NCBI RefSeq assembly: GCF_031880315.1
Contig: NZ_CP134771.1
Span: 372,001-436,000, forward strand
Source: Pseudomonas baltica
Lineage (GTDB): Bacteria; Pseudomonadota; Gammaproteobacteria; Pseudomonadales; Pseudomonadaceae
Length of the DNA stretch: 64,000 nt
Direction of reading: 5' to 3'
A program made the translations under genes and the position numbers. The notes beneath the pieces were generated by a model. That model was not told where the DNA came from and did not search any database. It saw only the letters and a program-made list of their open reading frames with translations. Of this stretch, positions 33,732-41,975 are shown piece by piece (position 1 is the stretch's first letter; every line of letters starts with the position of its first letter).

Positions 33732-35879
33732 TCAGCCCTGAACGCTACCCGCCGCAAGGGGCTGCTGAGTCAATACCGTGCGCAGCATGGTGCCCAGGTC
33801 CTGCGGGGAATAGGGCTTGCTCAATAGATAGGTGCCGGCATGCAGCTCGTTGTTGCGGGTAATGACCTCGCGGGTATAGCCCGAGGCGAACAACACCGGA
33901 ATCGGCGGGTGCTGCTGCCGTGCCCAGGCGGCCAGATCGGCGCTTTTGATTCGACCGGGCATCACCACATCGCTGAAGATCAGGTCGACCGCCAGCCCTT
34001 GGCGCAAAAGCGCCATGGCCTCATCGCCATTGCTCGCCGCCTCGACCTGATAACCCAGTAGCCGTAGCAATTCGATGGCGGTCTGGCGCACGCCTGGGTC
34101 ATCCTCCACCACAAGCACGGTCTCGTGCCCGCGCAACGGGTCGTCGTCGGCAAGTTCGACGCCCAGGGGCTGGTCGATGCCATCGTGACACCGGGCGAAC
34201 AGCAGGTGCACCGTGGTGCCCAGCCCGGGCTGGCTGGTGATGCTCATGTAACCGCCGCTCTGCTTGACGAAGCCGAACACCATGCTCAGCCCCAGCCCCG
34301 TACCTTGCCCCACGGCCTTGGTGGTAAAGAACGGCTCGAACGCCCGACGCAGCACCTCGGCGCTCATGCCGCGGCCGCTGTCGGCCAGCGCCAGCAATAC
34401 GTAATCGCCGGGCACCAGCTCCTTGTCGGCGCAGAACTCGGCGTCCAGGTGGCGATTGGCACCGGTGATGCGCAAGGTGCCTTCGCCGTCCATGGCGTCG
34501 CGGGCGTTGATGGCCAGGTTGAGGATGGCGTTTTCCAGCTGGTTGCGGTCGACCCTCAGGTTCCAGGGTTCCTCAGGCATCTGCACATCCACCGTGATGG
34601 TTTCACCCAAGGCACGCTGCAGCAGATCGCCCAGGCCTTCATAGATGTGGCGCACGTTGTACACCGCCGGGGACAACGGCTGGCGCCGGGCGAATGCCAG
34701 CAACTGCGCCGAAAGCCGTGCCCCGCGGTCCACTGCACCAAGCGCCGAAGTCACCCGCGCCTGCACGCGGGGGTTGTCGCCCTCATGGCGTGCCAGCAAG
34801 TACAGATTGCTGGCAACCACCTGCAGCAAATTGTTGAAATCGTGCGCCACGCCGCCGGTCAGCGCGCCGATCGCTTCGAGCTTCTGCGACTGGCGCAGTT
34901 GTTCTTCCATGGCGACGCGGGCCTGGACCTCATCGATCACCCGTTGCTCGAGGGTGCGCGACAGGCTCAGCAGCGCCTCTTCGGCGATCTTGCGCTCGTG
35001 GATATCGATCAGCACGCCGGGGAAACGCAGCGGTTGGCCGGACGCATCGAAATCGCAACGGCCACTGGCGAGCACCCATAGCCAGTGGCCGTTCGGGCGG
35101 CGGATGCGGTATTCGGCGCTGTAGTTACTGCCATTGGCGACGGCCAGAGCGATCTGCTGGTTGACGTATTCGAGGTCGTCGGGGTGGATGATGCGCGTGG
35201 CCTCTTCGATGGGACGTCCTTCCAGCATCTGCTCATGAGAGAAACCGAACGTGCGGGAGAAACGCTCGTCGCCAGAGAGCCGATTGATGCGGATATCCCA
35301 CACGAAGGTGCCCAGCAAGGCGCCGGAATTGAGTGCCAGTTGCAAGCGCTCGTTAGTGATGCGCAAGGCATTCTCGGCCGCGACACGCCGCTGCTCCGAG
35401 ATGATATGGCTCGTGGTCTCGATCACCACCGCCAGGACCCCGGCCGGCGCGCCGTCATCACCCGGCACCGGGCTGTAATGCAGGTCCATCCACACCGTTT
35501 CGGGCTGGCCATCGCGCAGCAGTACCAGTTCCTTGTTGCTATAGGACAAGGTGCCACCGGCCAGGCAGGTGTCCACCACGTAGCGGTTGAACTCCGCCAC
35601 CTCGGGCCAGCCCAGCTCGACGGCGGTGCCCAGCAAGTAAGGATGGCGCCCACCGGCGAACACGGCATAGGCATCGTTATAGATCATGTAGCCGTCCGTG
35701 CCCCACAGCATCACCAGCGGCATCGGCGAGGCCAGCAAATACTGCACGGCCTGACGCAGCGCCGGGCTCCACTGCTGCAGCGGCCCGAGGCCCGTGGTCG
35801 ACCAGTCGAGCGTGCGGATACGCTCGGCCATTTCACCGCGCCAGCCGGGGCAACCATGGTCATCAGATAGAAAGGACAT
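33732..35879 (-). CDS. Hybrid sensor histidine kinase with PAS domains and C-terminal receiver
   Basis: Soluble hybrid kinase of 715 aa. An N-terminal PAS-like region (about 40-155) contains MPLVMLWGTDGYMIYNDAY; a second PAS/PAC lies at about 178-297 (GTFVWDIRINRLSGDERFSRTFG, ending DIHERKIAEEAL). The HisKA box has the phospho-accepting H346 in GGVAHDFNNLLQ, followed by HATPase blocks NLAINARDAM, DSGRGM and GTGLGLSMVFGF. A receiver domain starts at about 587 with acceptor D637 (IFSDVVMPG). There is no membrane helix, so it senses a cytoplasmic signal. No separate response regulator adjoins it. The architecture is common in pseudomonads. Confidence 0.93.
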   Translation of the reverse strand: MSFLSDDHGCPGWRGEMAERIRTLDWSTTGLGPLQQWSPALRQAVQYLLASPMPLVMLWGTDGYMIYNDAYAVFAGGRHPYLLGTAVELGWPEVAEFNRYVVDTCLAGGTLSYSNKELVLLRDGQPETVWMDLHYSPVPGDDGAPAGVLAVVIETTSHIISEQRRVAAENALRITNERLQLALNSGALLGTFVWDIRINRLSGDERFSRTFGFSHEQMLEGRPIEEATRIIHPDDLEYVNQQIALAVANGSNYSAEYRIRRPNGHWLWVLASGRCDFDASGQPLRFPGVLIDIHERKIAEEALLSLSRTLEQRVIDEVQARVAMEEQLRQSQKLEAIGALTGGVAHDFNNLLQVVASNLYLLARHEGDNPRVQARVTSALGAVDRGARLSAQLLAFARRQPLSPAVYNVRHIYEGLGDLLQRALGETITVDVQMPEEPWNLRVDRNQLENAILNLAINARDAMDGEGTLRITGANRHLDAEFCADKELVPGDYVLLALADSGRGMSAEVLRRAFEPFFTTKAVGQGTGLGLSMVFGFVKQSGGYMSITSQPGLGTTVHLLFARCHDGIDQPLGVELADDDPLRGHETVLVVEDDPGVRQTAIELLRLLGYQVEAASNGDEAMALLRQGLAVDLIFSDVVMPGRIKSADLAAWARQQHPPIPVLFASGYTREVITRNNELHAGTYLLSKPYSPQDLGTMLRTVLTQQPLAAGSVQG

Positions 35880-35951
35880 CGAGCCACTCGAAAAAGGGGG
35901 GCAAATACGTGTTTTGCAGTGAGCGCTATATAGCCTATCTGCGAGGGCGGT

Positions 35952-36170
35952 TCAATCTCCGACTGGGCGCGATCGCCGGTGTTCACGTGCTTCAAGCATC
36001 TGCCTGCAAGTCGCGCTCCTCGCTGGCAGGGCCTCGGACAACGTGGCGCGCAGGTGTTCGACCCAGGTCTTGATCCTGGCATCGAGAAACTGGCGGGACG
36101 GATAGATGGCGTAGAGGTTGAGGTCGCGCAGACGGTACGCCGGCAGCAGCCAGGACGTTCGCTGATCCGG
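35952..36170 (-). pseudogene. C-terminal remnant of a LysR family regulator
   Basis: On the minus strand this stretch reads LPAYRLRDLNLYAIYPSRQF and on through LDARIKTWVEHLRATLSEAL, the typical last strands and helix of a LysR effector domain (the vernacular YPSR... F..W end). There is no HTH or N-terminal half upstream; the similarity stops near 36165. The downstream reading drifts into unrelated Arg-rich sequence without a normal end. It is a decayed fragment. Confidence 0.6.
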
Positions 36171-36332
36171 GCCTTCGAGGAGCCTTCGGCGAGCAACCGC
36201 CAACGCGCGCTGACAGCAGTGGAGGAAGCCCCCGAGCAACCGCAGTTGTCACCGCGCTCGACCCGCTACCTGCACTTCATCCGCGCGGCGCTGCTGGACG
36301 AGCAATCGCCGCTGGCCCGTAGCGAGGGATGA
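36165..36332 (+). pseudogene. Possible C-terminal fragment of a second, unidentified gene
   Basis: On the plus strand the reading RAFEEPSASNRQRALTAVEE, then APEQPQLSPRSTRYLHFIRA and ALLDEQSPLARSEG, ends in a stop at 36332 and looks like a natural C-terminus, but no start or upstream domain is present because it abuts the LysR remnant. The family is not recognised. The two remnants meeting tail to tail suggest an old deletion or insertion scar. Confidence 0.35.
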
Positions 36333-36392
36333 GGTCGGGCCGTGGACAGGGTTGGGCGTTAGGCATACCCATCGCGATCAAGAGCGCTTATC

Positions 36393-37016
36393 ATGCGCGT
36401 TTCCCTTGGTCAGCCTTCCACGCCCATGTCCGAGCTCCCTCCTCACGAGCCCTGCGGCCCACCTCCAGCCACCGAGCCGTCTGCCGGCGGCTCCGAGGCC
36501 ATGCTGCAGACGTTTCTGCAGCAACAGGGGCGTATGGAAAAACAGCTGAGCCGTTGGGTGGCTTGCCGCGCCACGGCTGCTGACCTGGTCCAGGAGCTGT
36601 TCATTCGCCTGTGGCGGCGCAAGGATGTGCAGGTCGAAGACCTGGGCCAATACATGATGCGCAGCGCGCGCAATCTGGCCATCGACCATTTGCGCAGCCA
36701 ACGCAGCCGCCTGCGCACCGAATCGGCGCTGCTGCCCGAGCAGATGGTGGGCGCGCCCAGCGCGGTGGAAGATGGCCACCAGGCCGACCACGATCTGCAT
36801 CAGGTCGATGCCGCGCTGCGGACACTGCCCGAGCGTACTCGCCACGTGTTCCTGCTCAACCGCATCCATGGCCAGTCCTACAGCGAAATCGCCGGTGCGT
36901 TGGGGATCTCCGCCAGCGCCGTGGAAAAGCATATGATGCGTGCCCTGCAGGTCTGCAAAGACAGCATCGACATGGACTCGTCCAGCCGTAACAGCCACCG
37001 GAAGGCCCGATCATGA
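36393..37016 (+). CDS. ECF sigma factor, FecI family
   Basis: Extracytoplasmic-function sigma factor of the iron-starvation (FecI) group, 207 aa from this start. Region 2 is ATAADLVQELFIRLWRR and YMMRSARNLAIDHLRSQ (minus-10 recognition); region 4 is LRTLPERTRHVFLLNRIHGQSYSEIAGALGISASAVEKHMMRAL (minus-35 HTH). The first 45 residues are Pro-rich and outside the fold; an ATG at 36426 (MSELPP) is an equally possible start and closer to the usual size. Its end overlaps fecR by four bases (ATGA). It should transcribe the STN-bearing receptor gene at 39314 when that receptor is occupied. Confidence 0.92.
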   Translation: MRVSLGQPSTPMSELPPHEPCGPPPATEPSAGGSEAMLQTFLQQQGRMEKQLSRWVACRATAADLVQELFIRLWRRKDVQVEDLGQYMMRSARNLAIDHLRSQRSRLRTESALLPEQMVGAPSAVEDGHQADHDLHQVDAALRTLPERTRHVFLLNRIHGQSYSEIAGALGISASAVEKHMMRALQVCKDSIDMDSSSRNSHRKARS

Positions 37017-38017
37017 CCCCGATCACTCCTGCATCGCGCCAGCAGAGCGAAGACGTCGCCCTGCTGTGGGTCACCCGCCTGGCGGCCGAGCCGGATAACC
37101 GGCAACTGGCCGAAGCGCGCTTGAGCCCTCAGGAGCGAGGTGACCTGCAGCGCTGGCTCGACGCCGACACCGGCAATGCGCAGGCCTACGCCCGTGCCCG
37201 CCAGTTGTGGCAGCTGACCGCGATGCCGGCGGCGCGTCTGGCTGGCGAAGAAGATGCCGCGCTGCAAGCGATCCTGCGCCGTGGCCGACAGCGACCACGG
37301 CGACGCCTGGCGGCGCTGGCGATTGCCGCGAGCCTGCTGTTCGCGGCCGTCTCGATGCTCGCCTGGCAGCCTGAGCGCTGGATTGACAACCTGCAGGCCG
37401 ACTACTCCAGCGCGCCTGGGCAGCTGCGCACCGTGACCCTCGCCGATGGCAGCGAAGTGACCCTCGACGGCGACAGCGCGCTGGACGTGTCAGTGACCGA
37501 TTCTGCTCGCAACGTGCACCTGCGCCGTGGGGCGGCGTTCTTCAAGGTTCGCCATACCGGCCAGGCCTTTGTGGTGCACGCTGACACGGGCGAGGTGACG
37601 GTGCTCGGGACGCGCTTCGAAGTGCGCCGCGAAGCGCATGGCACTGAAGTCACTGTCGAAGAAGGCCGGGTCGCGGTCAGCCCGTTGCCAGGCATCGGTG
37701 CTCAGGTGCTGACCGCCGGCGAACGTATCGACTACCGCGACGGCCACGCCGGCGCCCTGCAAAGCGTCGACCCACAACAGGCCTTCGCCTGGCGCGAGGG
37801 CCGCCTGAGCTTTCGCCGCGTGCCACTGGCCGATGCCCTCGCCGTGGTGCAACGCTACTACCCGCAGCGTATCGTGCTACTCGATAGCAGCCTCGGCGCC
37901 CGCCCGGTCAGTGGCGAGTTCAGCAGTCAGGATCCGACGGTGGTCCTGGCCGCCTTCCAGGCCGTGCTGGGGTTTTCCCAACAGCGCCTGCCGGGCGGTA
38001 CCTTGCTGATTCGTTGA
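37013..38017 (+). CDS. FecR family anti-sigma regulator / signal transducer
   Basis: Inner-membrane regulator of 334 aa. A cytoplasmic N-terminal anti-sigma domain (VALLWVTRLAAEP with the conserved Trp; FecR_N domain to about residue 75), one transmembrane helix (LAALAIAASLLFAAVSMLAW, about 98-117), and a periplasmic part with VTLADGSEVTLDGDSALDV and LTAGERIDY. The C-terminal domain ending LPGGTLLIR has the STN-like fold that meets the receptor N-terminus. Translationally coupled to the sigma factor gene. Partner of the receptor at 39314. Confidence 0.93.
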   Translation: MTPITPASRQQSEDVALLWVTRLAAEPDNRQLAEARLSPQERGDLQRWLDADTGNAQAYARARQLWQLTAMPAARLAGEEDAALQAILRRGRQRPRRRLAALAIAASLLFAAVSMLAWQPERWIDNLQADYSSAPGQLRTVTLADGSEVTLDGDSALDVSVTDSARNVHLRRGAAFFKVRHTGQAFVVHADTGEVTVLGTRFEVRREAHGTEVTVEEGRVAVSPLPGIGAQVLTAGERIDYRDGHAGALQSVDPQQAFAWREGRLSFRRVPLADALAVVQRYYPQRIVLLDSSLGARPVSGEFSSQDPTVVLAAFQAVLGFSQQRLPGGTLLIR

Positions 38018-38067
38018 TGCGTGCGCCTGCGCGTGCAAACCGATACAAAACTGCCAAGGCTGCCGCT

Positions 38068-39213
38068 ATGCCCATCACTGTAAGAAACCTCCTGTCGTTG
38101 GCCGTGCTCGTGTTCGCCACCGGAGCCAGCGCCGCATCCGCATCCGCATCCGACCCGCGAGACCAACAGGTGCGCGAGCGCATTAGGGCGGTCATGCAGC
38201 AATACGACATCCCCGGCATGGTGGTGGCCATTACCGAGCAAGGCCAACATCGTTTCTACAGCGTCGGCCAGGCGACCCGAGCGCCGGCCACGGCGGTCAG
38301 TGCCGATACCCTGTTCGAAGTAGGTTCGGTCAGCAAAACCTTCACCGCCACCCTGGCAGCGGTCGCGCAGATCGAAGGCCATCTGCAACTCCAGGACAGT
38401 GTCGGCAAGTATGTCCCGTCGCTGGCAGGTTCAGCGTTTGGCCAGCTACCGCTACTGGCCCTTGCAACCCACACGACTGGCGGCCTGCCCTTGCAGGTGC
38501 CCGACTCGATCGGCAGCAATGAACAACTATTGAGTTACCTGAGCGCTTGGCACCCTGAACAGGCGCCAGGCAGTTACCGCACCTACTCCAATATCAGCAT
38601 CGGCGTGCTGGGTGTGATCGCCGCGCAAACACTCGCCCAGCCCTACGATCATGCCGTGGTGCAGAACATCTTCAAGCCATTGGGCATGCAACACAGCTTT
38701 ATCGAAGTGCCCGCCAGCCAGCAGCGTTTTTACGCGTTCGGCTACACCAGGGACAACCGTGAAGTACGCGTCAACCCGGGCGTGCTTGCCACTGAGGCCT
38801 ACGGCGTGAAGACCTCCGCCCGGGACATGCTGCGCTTCGTCGACGCCAATCTCGGCCGCATCGACCCGCACTCGGTACTGGGCCGCGCCATCGCCATGAC
38901 CCACAGCGGCTACTATCGGGCCGGGCCGTTTACCCAGGCGTTGATCTGGGAGCAATACCCGTCGTCGGCGCCGCTGACAGCATTGGTGGCCGGCAATGCT
39001 GGCGAAGTCATCACCCAAGGCCTGCCTGTCACCGCGATCGACCCACCTCAGCCTGCGTCCGCCGCCAGCTGGATCAACAAGACCGGCTCTACCAACGGCT
39101 TTGGTGCTTATGTGGCGTTCATGCCCGCACGTCAAAAGGGCATCGTCATCCTCGCCAACAAGAACTACCCCAATGAAGCTCGGGTGCGCCTGGCGTATGC
39201 ATTGCTCAACTGA
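38068..39213 (+). CDS. ampC: Class C beta-lactamase (AmpC type)
   Basis: Periplasmic serine hydrolase of 381 aa. All three class C motifs are in place: S87-x-x-K90 (FEVGSVSKTFTATLA), Y173-S-N175 (YRTYSNISIGVLG) and K338-T-G340 (WINKTGSTNGFGAYVAF). The signal peptide ends at ASA about residue 22. Length and the PLGMQHSFIEVP and KTSARDMLRFVDANL blocks are typical of chromosomal Pseudomonas AmpC. It is wedged between fecR and the iron receptor on the same strand, an unusual place: no ampR precedes it. Start at the ATG 38068; AAGG lies ten bases upstream. It may be expressed with the iron regulator genes. Confidence 0.93.
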   Translation: MPITVRNLLSLAVLVFATGASAASASASDPRDQQVRERIRAVMQQYDIPGMVVAITEQGQHRFYSVGQATRAPATAVSADTLFEVGSVSKTFTATLAAVAQIEGHLQLQDSVGKYVPSLAGSAFGQLPLLALATHTTGGLPLQVPDSIGSNEQLLSYLSAWHPEQAPGSYRTYSNISIGVLGVIAAQTLAQPYDHAVVQNIFKPLGMQHSFIEVPASQQRFYAFGYTRDNREVRVNPGVLATEAYGVKTSARDMLRFVDANLGRIDPHSVLGRAIAMTHSGYYRAGPFTQALIWEQYPSSAPLTALVAGNAGEVITQGLPVTAIDPPQPASAASWINKTGSTNGFGAYVAFMPARQKGIVILANKNYPNEARVRLAYALLN

Positions 39214-39263
39214 ATCCACAGGAAGGCCTGCGCGCCACCCACTTGACGCGTGCACATCAATTG

Positions 39264-39286
39264 TTAATGAGATATATTCGCATTAA
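39264..39286. promoter_or_regulatory. Fur-box-like palindrome upstream of the STN receptor
   Basis: TTAATG at 39264-39269 and CATTAA at 39281-39286 flank a 17-to-19-bp AT-rich core (AATGAGATATATTCGCATT), close to the classical Fur box pattern. It lies 28 bp before the receptor start, as expected for iron repression. Confidence 0.6.
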
Positions 39287-39313
39287 TTTCCCTGATCAAG
39301 AGCTTAGCCCGCG

Positions 39314-41728
39314 ATGCGCTGCCGGTTGCCCTATACCCTGCTGGCACTCTTGCTCAATGGCATCGCGGTAGCGCCCAATGGCTTCGCCGCCGACCTGGGC
39401 CAGAGCAGCATTCCGCGCTACGGTTTCGCCCTCCCCGCGCAACCCCTGAGTGACGCCTTGGCCGCCGTCAGCCGCCTGACCGGCCAGAACGTGGTGTATG
39501 CCGAGGACCTGCCCTATCGCCTGCAAGCGCCGCCCCTCAAAGGCACTTTCAGCGCCGAAGAAGCCTTGACGCGGCTGCTGGCCGGCACCTCGCTGGCGGT
39601 CCAGCGCAGCGACATGCATACCCTGGCGATCAGCGCACCGGCGCCCACGGGCGATAACATCCAGCTGCAGCCCCTGAACATCGATAGCGACCGCCCGCGC
39701 GGCTATCAGCCCGATGCCGTGACCCGGATCAGCCACTCCCGCCAGCTCTGGCTGGAACAACCGCAAGCCATCAGCCGCGTCAGTAACGACGTACTGCGCG
39801 ACCAGCAGCCGCGCAACCTGGACGACGCCTTGCGCCACGTCAGCGGCCTGACCCAGGGCAACACGCTCGGCAGCACCCAGGACACGCTGATCAAGCGCGG
39901 CTTTGGTGACAACCGCGACGGCTCGATACTGCGTGACGGCATGCCCGTGGTGCAAGGCCGCAACTTCAACGCCGCCACCGAAAGCATCGAGGTGCTCAAG
40001 GGCCCTACCGCCCTGCTTTACGGTATTCAGGACCCTGGCGGGGTCATCAACGTGATCAGCAAGACCCCGCAGCTGCGTGCCCGCAACGAGCTGCAAGGCA
40101 AGGCCTCGAGCTTTGCCCAAGGCCGCAATGGCGGCGATGTGACCCTCGACAGCACCGGCCCGCTGTTCAGCGACGCGACCGGCAGCACCGGCCTGGCCTA
40201 CCGGATGATCATCGATCATCAGGACGAAACCTACTGGCGCAACTACGGCCAGCACCGCGAAACCCTGGTGGCACCGTCCCTGGCCTGGTACGGCGAGGCC
40301 GATGAAGTGCAGATCGGCTATGAGCACCGCACCTTCGTCACCCCCTTCGACCGCGGCACGGTGATCAACCCTTCCACCGGCCATATACTCGACATCCCCT
40401 ATGACCGGCGCCTGGATGAACCCTTCAACGACATGACGGGGGGCTCGGAGCTGCTGCGCCTGAGCTACACCCATCACCTGGACGATGACTGGCAGCTGCG
40501 CGCGGCCTACAGCTACAACGAAGAATCCTACGATGCCTATCAAGTGCGCATCAGCGGCGTGAACACCCAGACCGGCACCCTGACGCGGCGCATGGACGGC
40601 ACCCTGGACTCCATCAGCCGCGACCAGCAAGGCCAGCTCGAGCTGTCCGGCAGCACGCAGCTGTGGGGCCAGGCGCACGACCTGCTGCTAGGCATGAGCA
40701 ACGAGCACCGGCTCTACTATCGTGGCGATCTGCTGCGCCAGAGCGCCCTGAGCACCTTCAGCTATCTGGACCCGGTGTACGGCCGTGAAGTCGCGCCCAC
40801 CACTGTCTCGCCCGGCGACAGCGATCAGTCGGACCGCCTGCGCACCAGCGCCTGGTACCTGCGCGACAGTATTCACCTCAATGATCAATGGATCGCCACC
40901 CTCGGCGCCCGCGCCCTGGTATACGACCAGTACGCCGGTCGTGGTCGGCCGTTCCATGCCAACACTGACATCAACGGCAGCGCCTGGGTGCCCAGCGCCG
41001 GGCTGGTGTATCGCTTCGCCCCGCAGTGGTCCTGGTACGCCAGCTACAGCGAATCGTTCAAGCCCAACTCCAGCATCGCCCCGCTCAATGCTGCCACCAC
41101 GCAGATCATCGACTCCACCATCCGCCCGGAACAAGCCAAGGCCTGGGAAACCGGCCTCAAATACGAGCGCGATCAAGGCCTCACCGCCAGCCTGGCGCTG
41201 TACGACATTCGCAAGCGTAACGTGCTGGTCAGCGAAACCGTCAATGACGAGCCCGTCAGCCGCAACGCGGGCGCTGTGCGCTCGCGCGGCATCGAACTGG
41301 AAGCCAGTGGCACCGTCGCCGAGCACTGGGAGCTGATGGCGGCATACTCGTTCACCGACGCCTGGGTCACACGCGACCCGCAGTTGCAGGGAAAGCCGCT
41401 GCAGAACGTGCCGCGCCAGAGTGGCTCGTTGTACGCGAGCCGGGATATGGGCAGTTTGATGGGCCTGGGCGACGTGCATATCGGCGGCGGCCCGCGCTAC
41501 GTCGGCGAGCGCGCCGGTGACGCCGCCAACAGCTTTCGTCTGCCGGCGTATACGGTGACGGACGCCTTCGCGCGGCTGGACACCCATGTAGGGGGGCACA
41601 AAATGCAGTTGCAGTTGAACGTGAACAACCTGTTCAACCGCGAGTATTACCCGTCTAGCGTGAGCCAGTACATGGTATCGGTGGGCGATCCACGGCAGGT
41701 AGTGTTGTCGAGTAGTGTGGAATTCTGA
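39314..41728 (+). CDS. TonB-dependent siderophore receptor with N-terminal STN signalling domain
   Basis: Outer-membrane transducer of 804 aa. A signal peptide ends NGFAA; the STN domain (about 35-105) contains IPRYGFALPAQPLSDALAAVSRLTGQNVVYAEDLP. A TonB-box candidate LQPLNI follows near 120. The plug carries NLDDALRHVSGLTQGN, RGFGDNRDGSILRDGMPVV and VLKGPTALLYGIQDPGGVINVISKTP. The barrel ends VGDPRQVVLSSSVEF with terminal Phe. It is the partner of the upstream FecI/FecR pair. Sequence blocks in plug and barrel (for example PFDRGTVINPSTGHILDIP) are shared with the next receptor, so the two are paralogues. Ligand unknown. Confidence 0.95.
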   Translation: MRCRLPYTLLALLLNGIAVAPNGFAADLGQSSIPRYGFALPAQPLSDALAAVSRLTGQNVVYAEDLPYRLQAPPLKGTFSAEEALTRLLAGTSLAVQRSDMHTLAISAPAPTGDNIQLQPLNIDSDRPRGYQPDAVTRISHSRQLWLEQPQAISRVSNDVLRDQQPRNLDDALRHVSGLTQGNTLGSTQDTLIKRGFGDNRDGSILRDGMPVVQGRNFNAATESIEVLKGPTALLYGIQDPGGVINVISKTPQLRARNELQGKASSFAQGRNGGDVTLDSTGPLFSDATGSTGLAYRMIIDHQDETYWRNYGQHRETLVAPSLAWYGEADEVQIGYEHRTFVTPFDRGTVINPSTGHILDIPYDRRLDEPFNDMTGGSELLRLSYTHHLDDDWQLRAAYSYNEESYDAYQVRISGVNTQTGTLTRRMDGTLDSISRDQQGQLELSGSTQLWGQAHDLLLGMSNEHRLYYRGDLLRQSALSTFSYLDPVYGREVAPTTVSPGDSDQSDRLRTSAWYLRDSIHLNDQWIATLGARALVYDQYAGRGRPFHANTDINGSAWVPSAGLVYRFAPQWSWYASYSESFKPNSSIAPLNAATTQIIDSTIRPEQAKAWETGLKYERDQGLTASLALYDIRKRNVLVSETVNDEPVSRNAGAVRSRGIELEASGTVAEHWELMAAYSFTDAWVTRDPQLQGKPLQNVPRQSGSLYASRDMGSLMGLGDVHIGGGPRYVGERAGDAANSFRLPAYTVTDAFARLDTHVGGHKMQLQLNVNNLFNREYYPSSVSQYMVSVGDPRQVVLSSSVEF

Positions 41729-41764
41729 CCAGTGAATGGCGCTGAGGCGTCTGGTCCCTTCCCT

Positions 41765-41843
41765 GCCGAACTCGCACCCTTGCTGCCACAGATGCATGCC
41801 GACAGTTCCAGCTCTGTGGGAGCACAGCTTGCTGGCGAAGAGG
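41765..41843. repeat. REP-like inverted pair (family 1) between the receptors
   Basis: GCCGAACTCGCACCCTTGCT, then GCCACAG, pairs with CTGTGGGAGCACAGCTTGCT then GGCGAAG. It is a degenerate copy of the family-1 pair seen at 30409. Confidence 0.7.
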
Positions 41844-41870
41844 CCGGTACAGGTTGCATAAAATCCAGCC

Positions 41871-41888
41871 TGAATGAAAATTATTCAA
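41871..41888. promoter_or_regulatory. Weak Fur-box-like sequence upstream of the second receptor
   Basis: TGAATGAAAATTATTCAA has TGAAT/ATTCA symmetry around an A/T core, resembling one Fur site. It lies about 90 bp before the receptor ATG. Confidence 0.45.
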
Positions 41889-41975
41889 ACTTTTTACTGA
41901 GGTGTTTACCCTCGGTCTCCGTGTAGTGAATGAAAAGCAATCTTGTTCGCACTCACTTCATACGGATCACCACTC

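Noticed and set aside
35979..36332. 117-codon plus-strand frame as an intact gene
   Set aside because: Its first two-thirds is antisense to the recognisable LysR remnant and only the last part looks protein-like.
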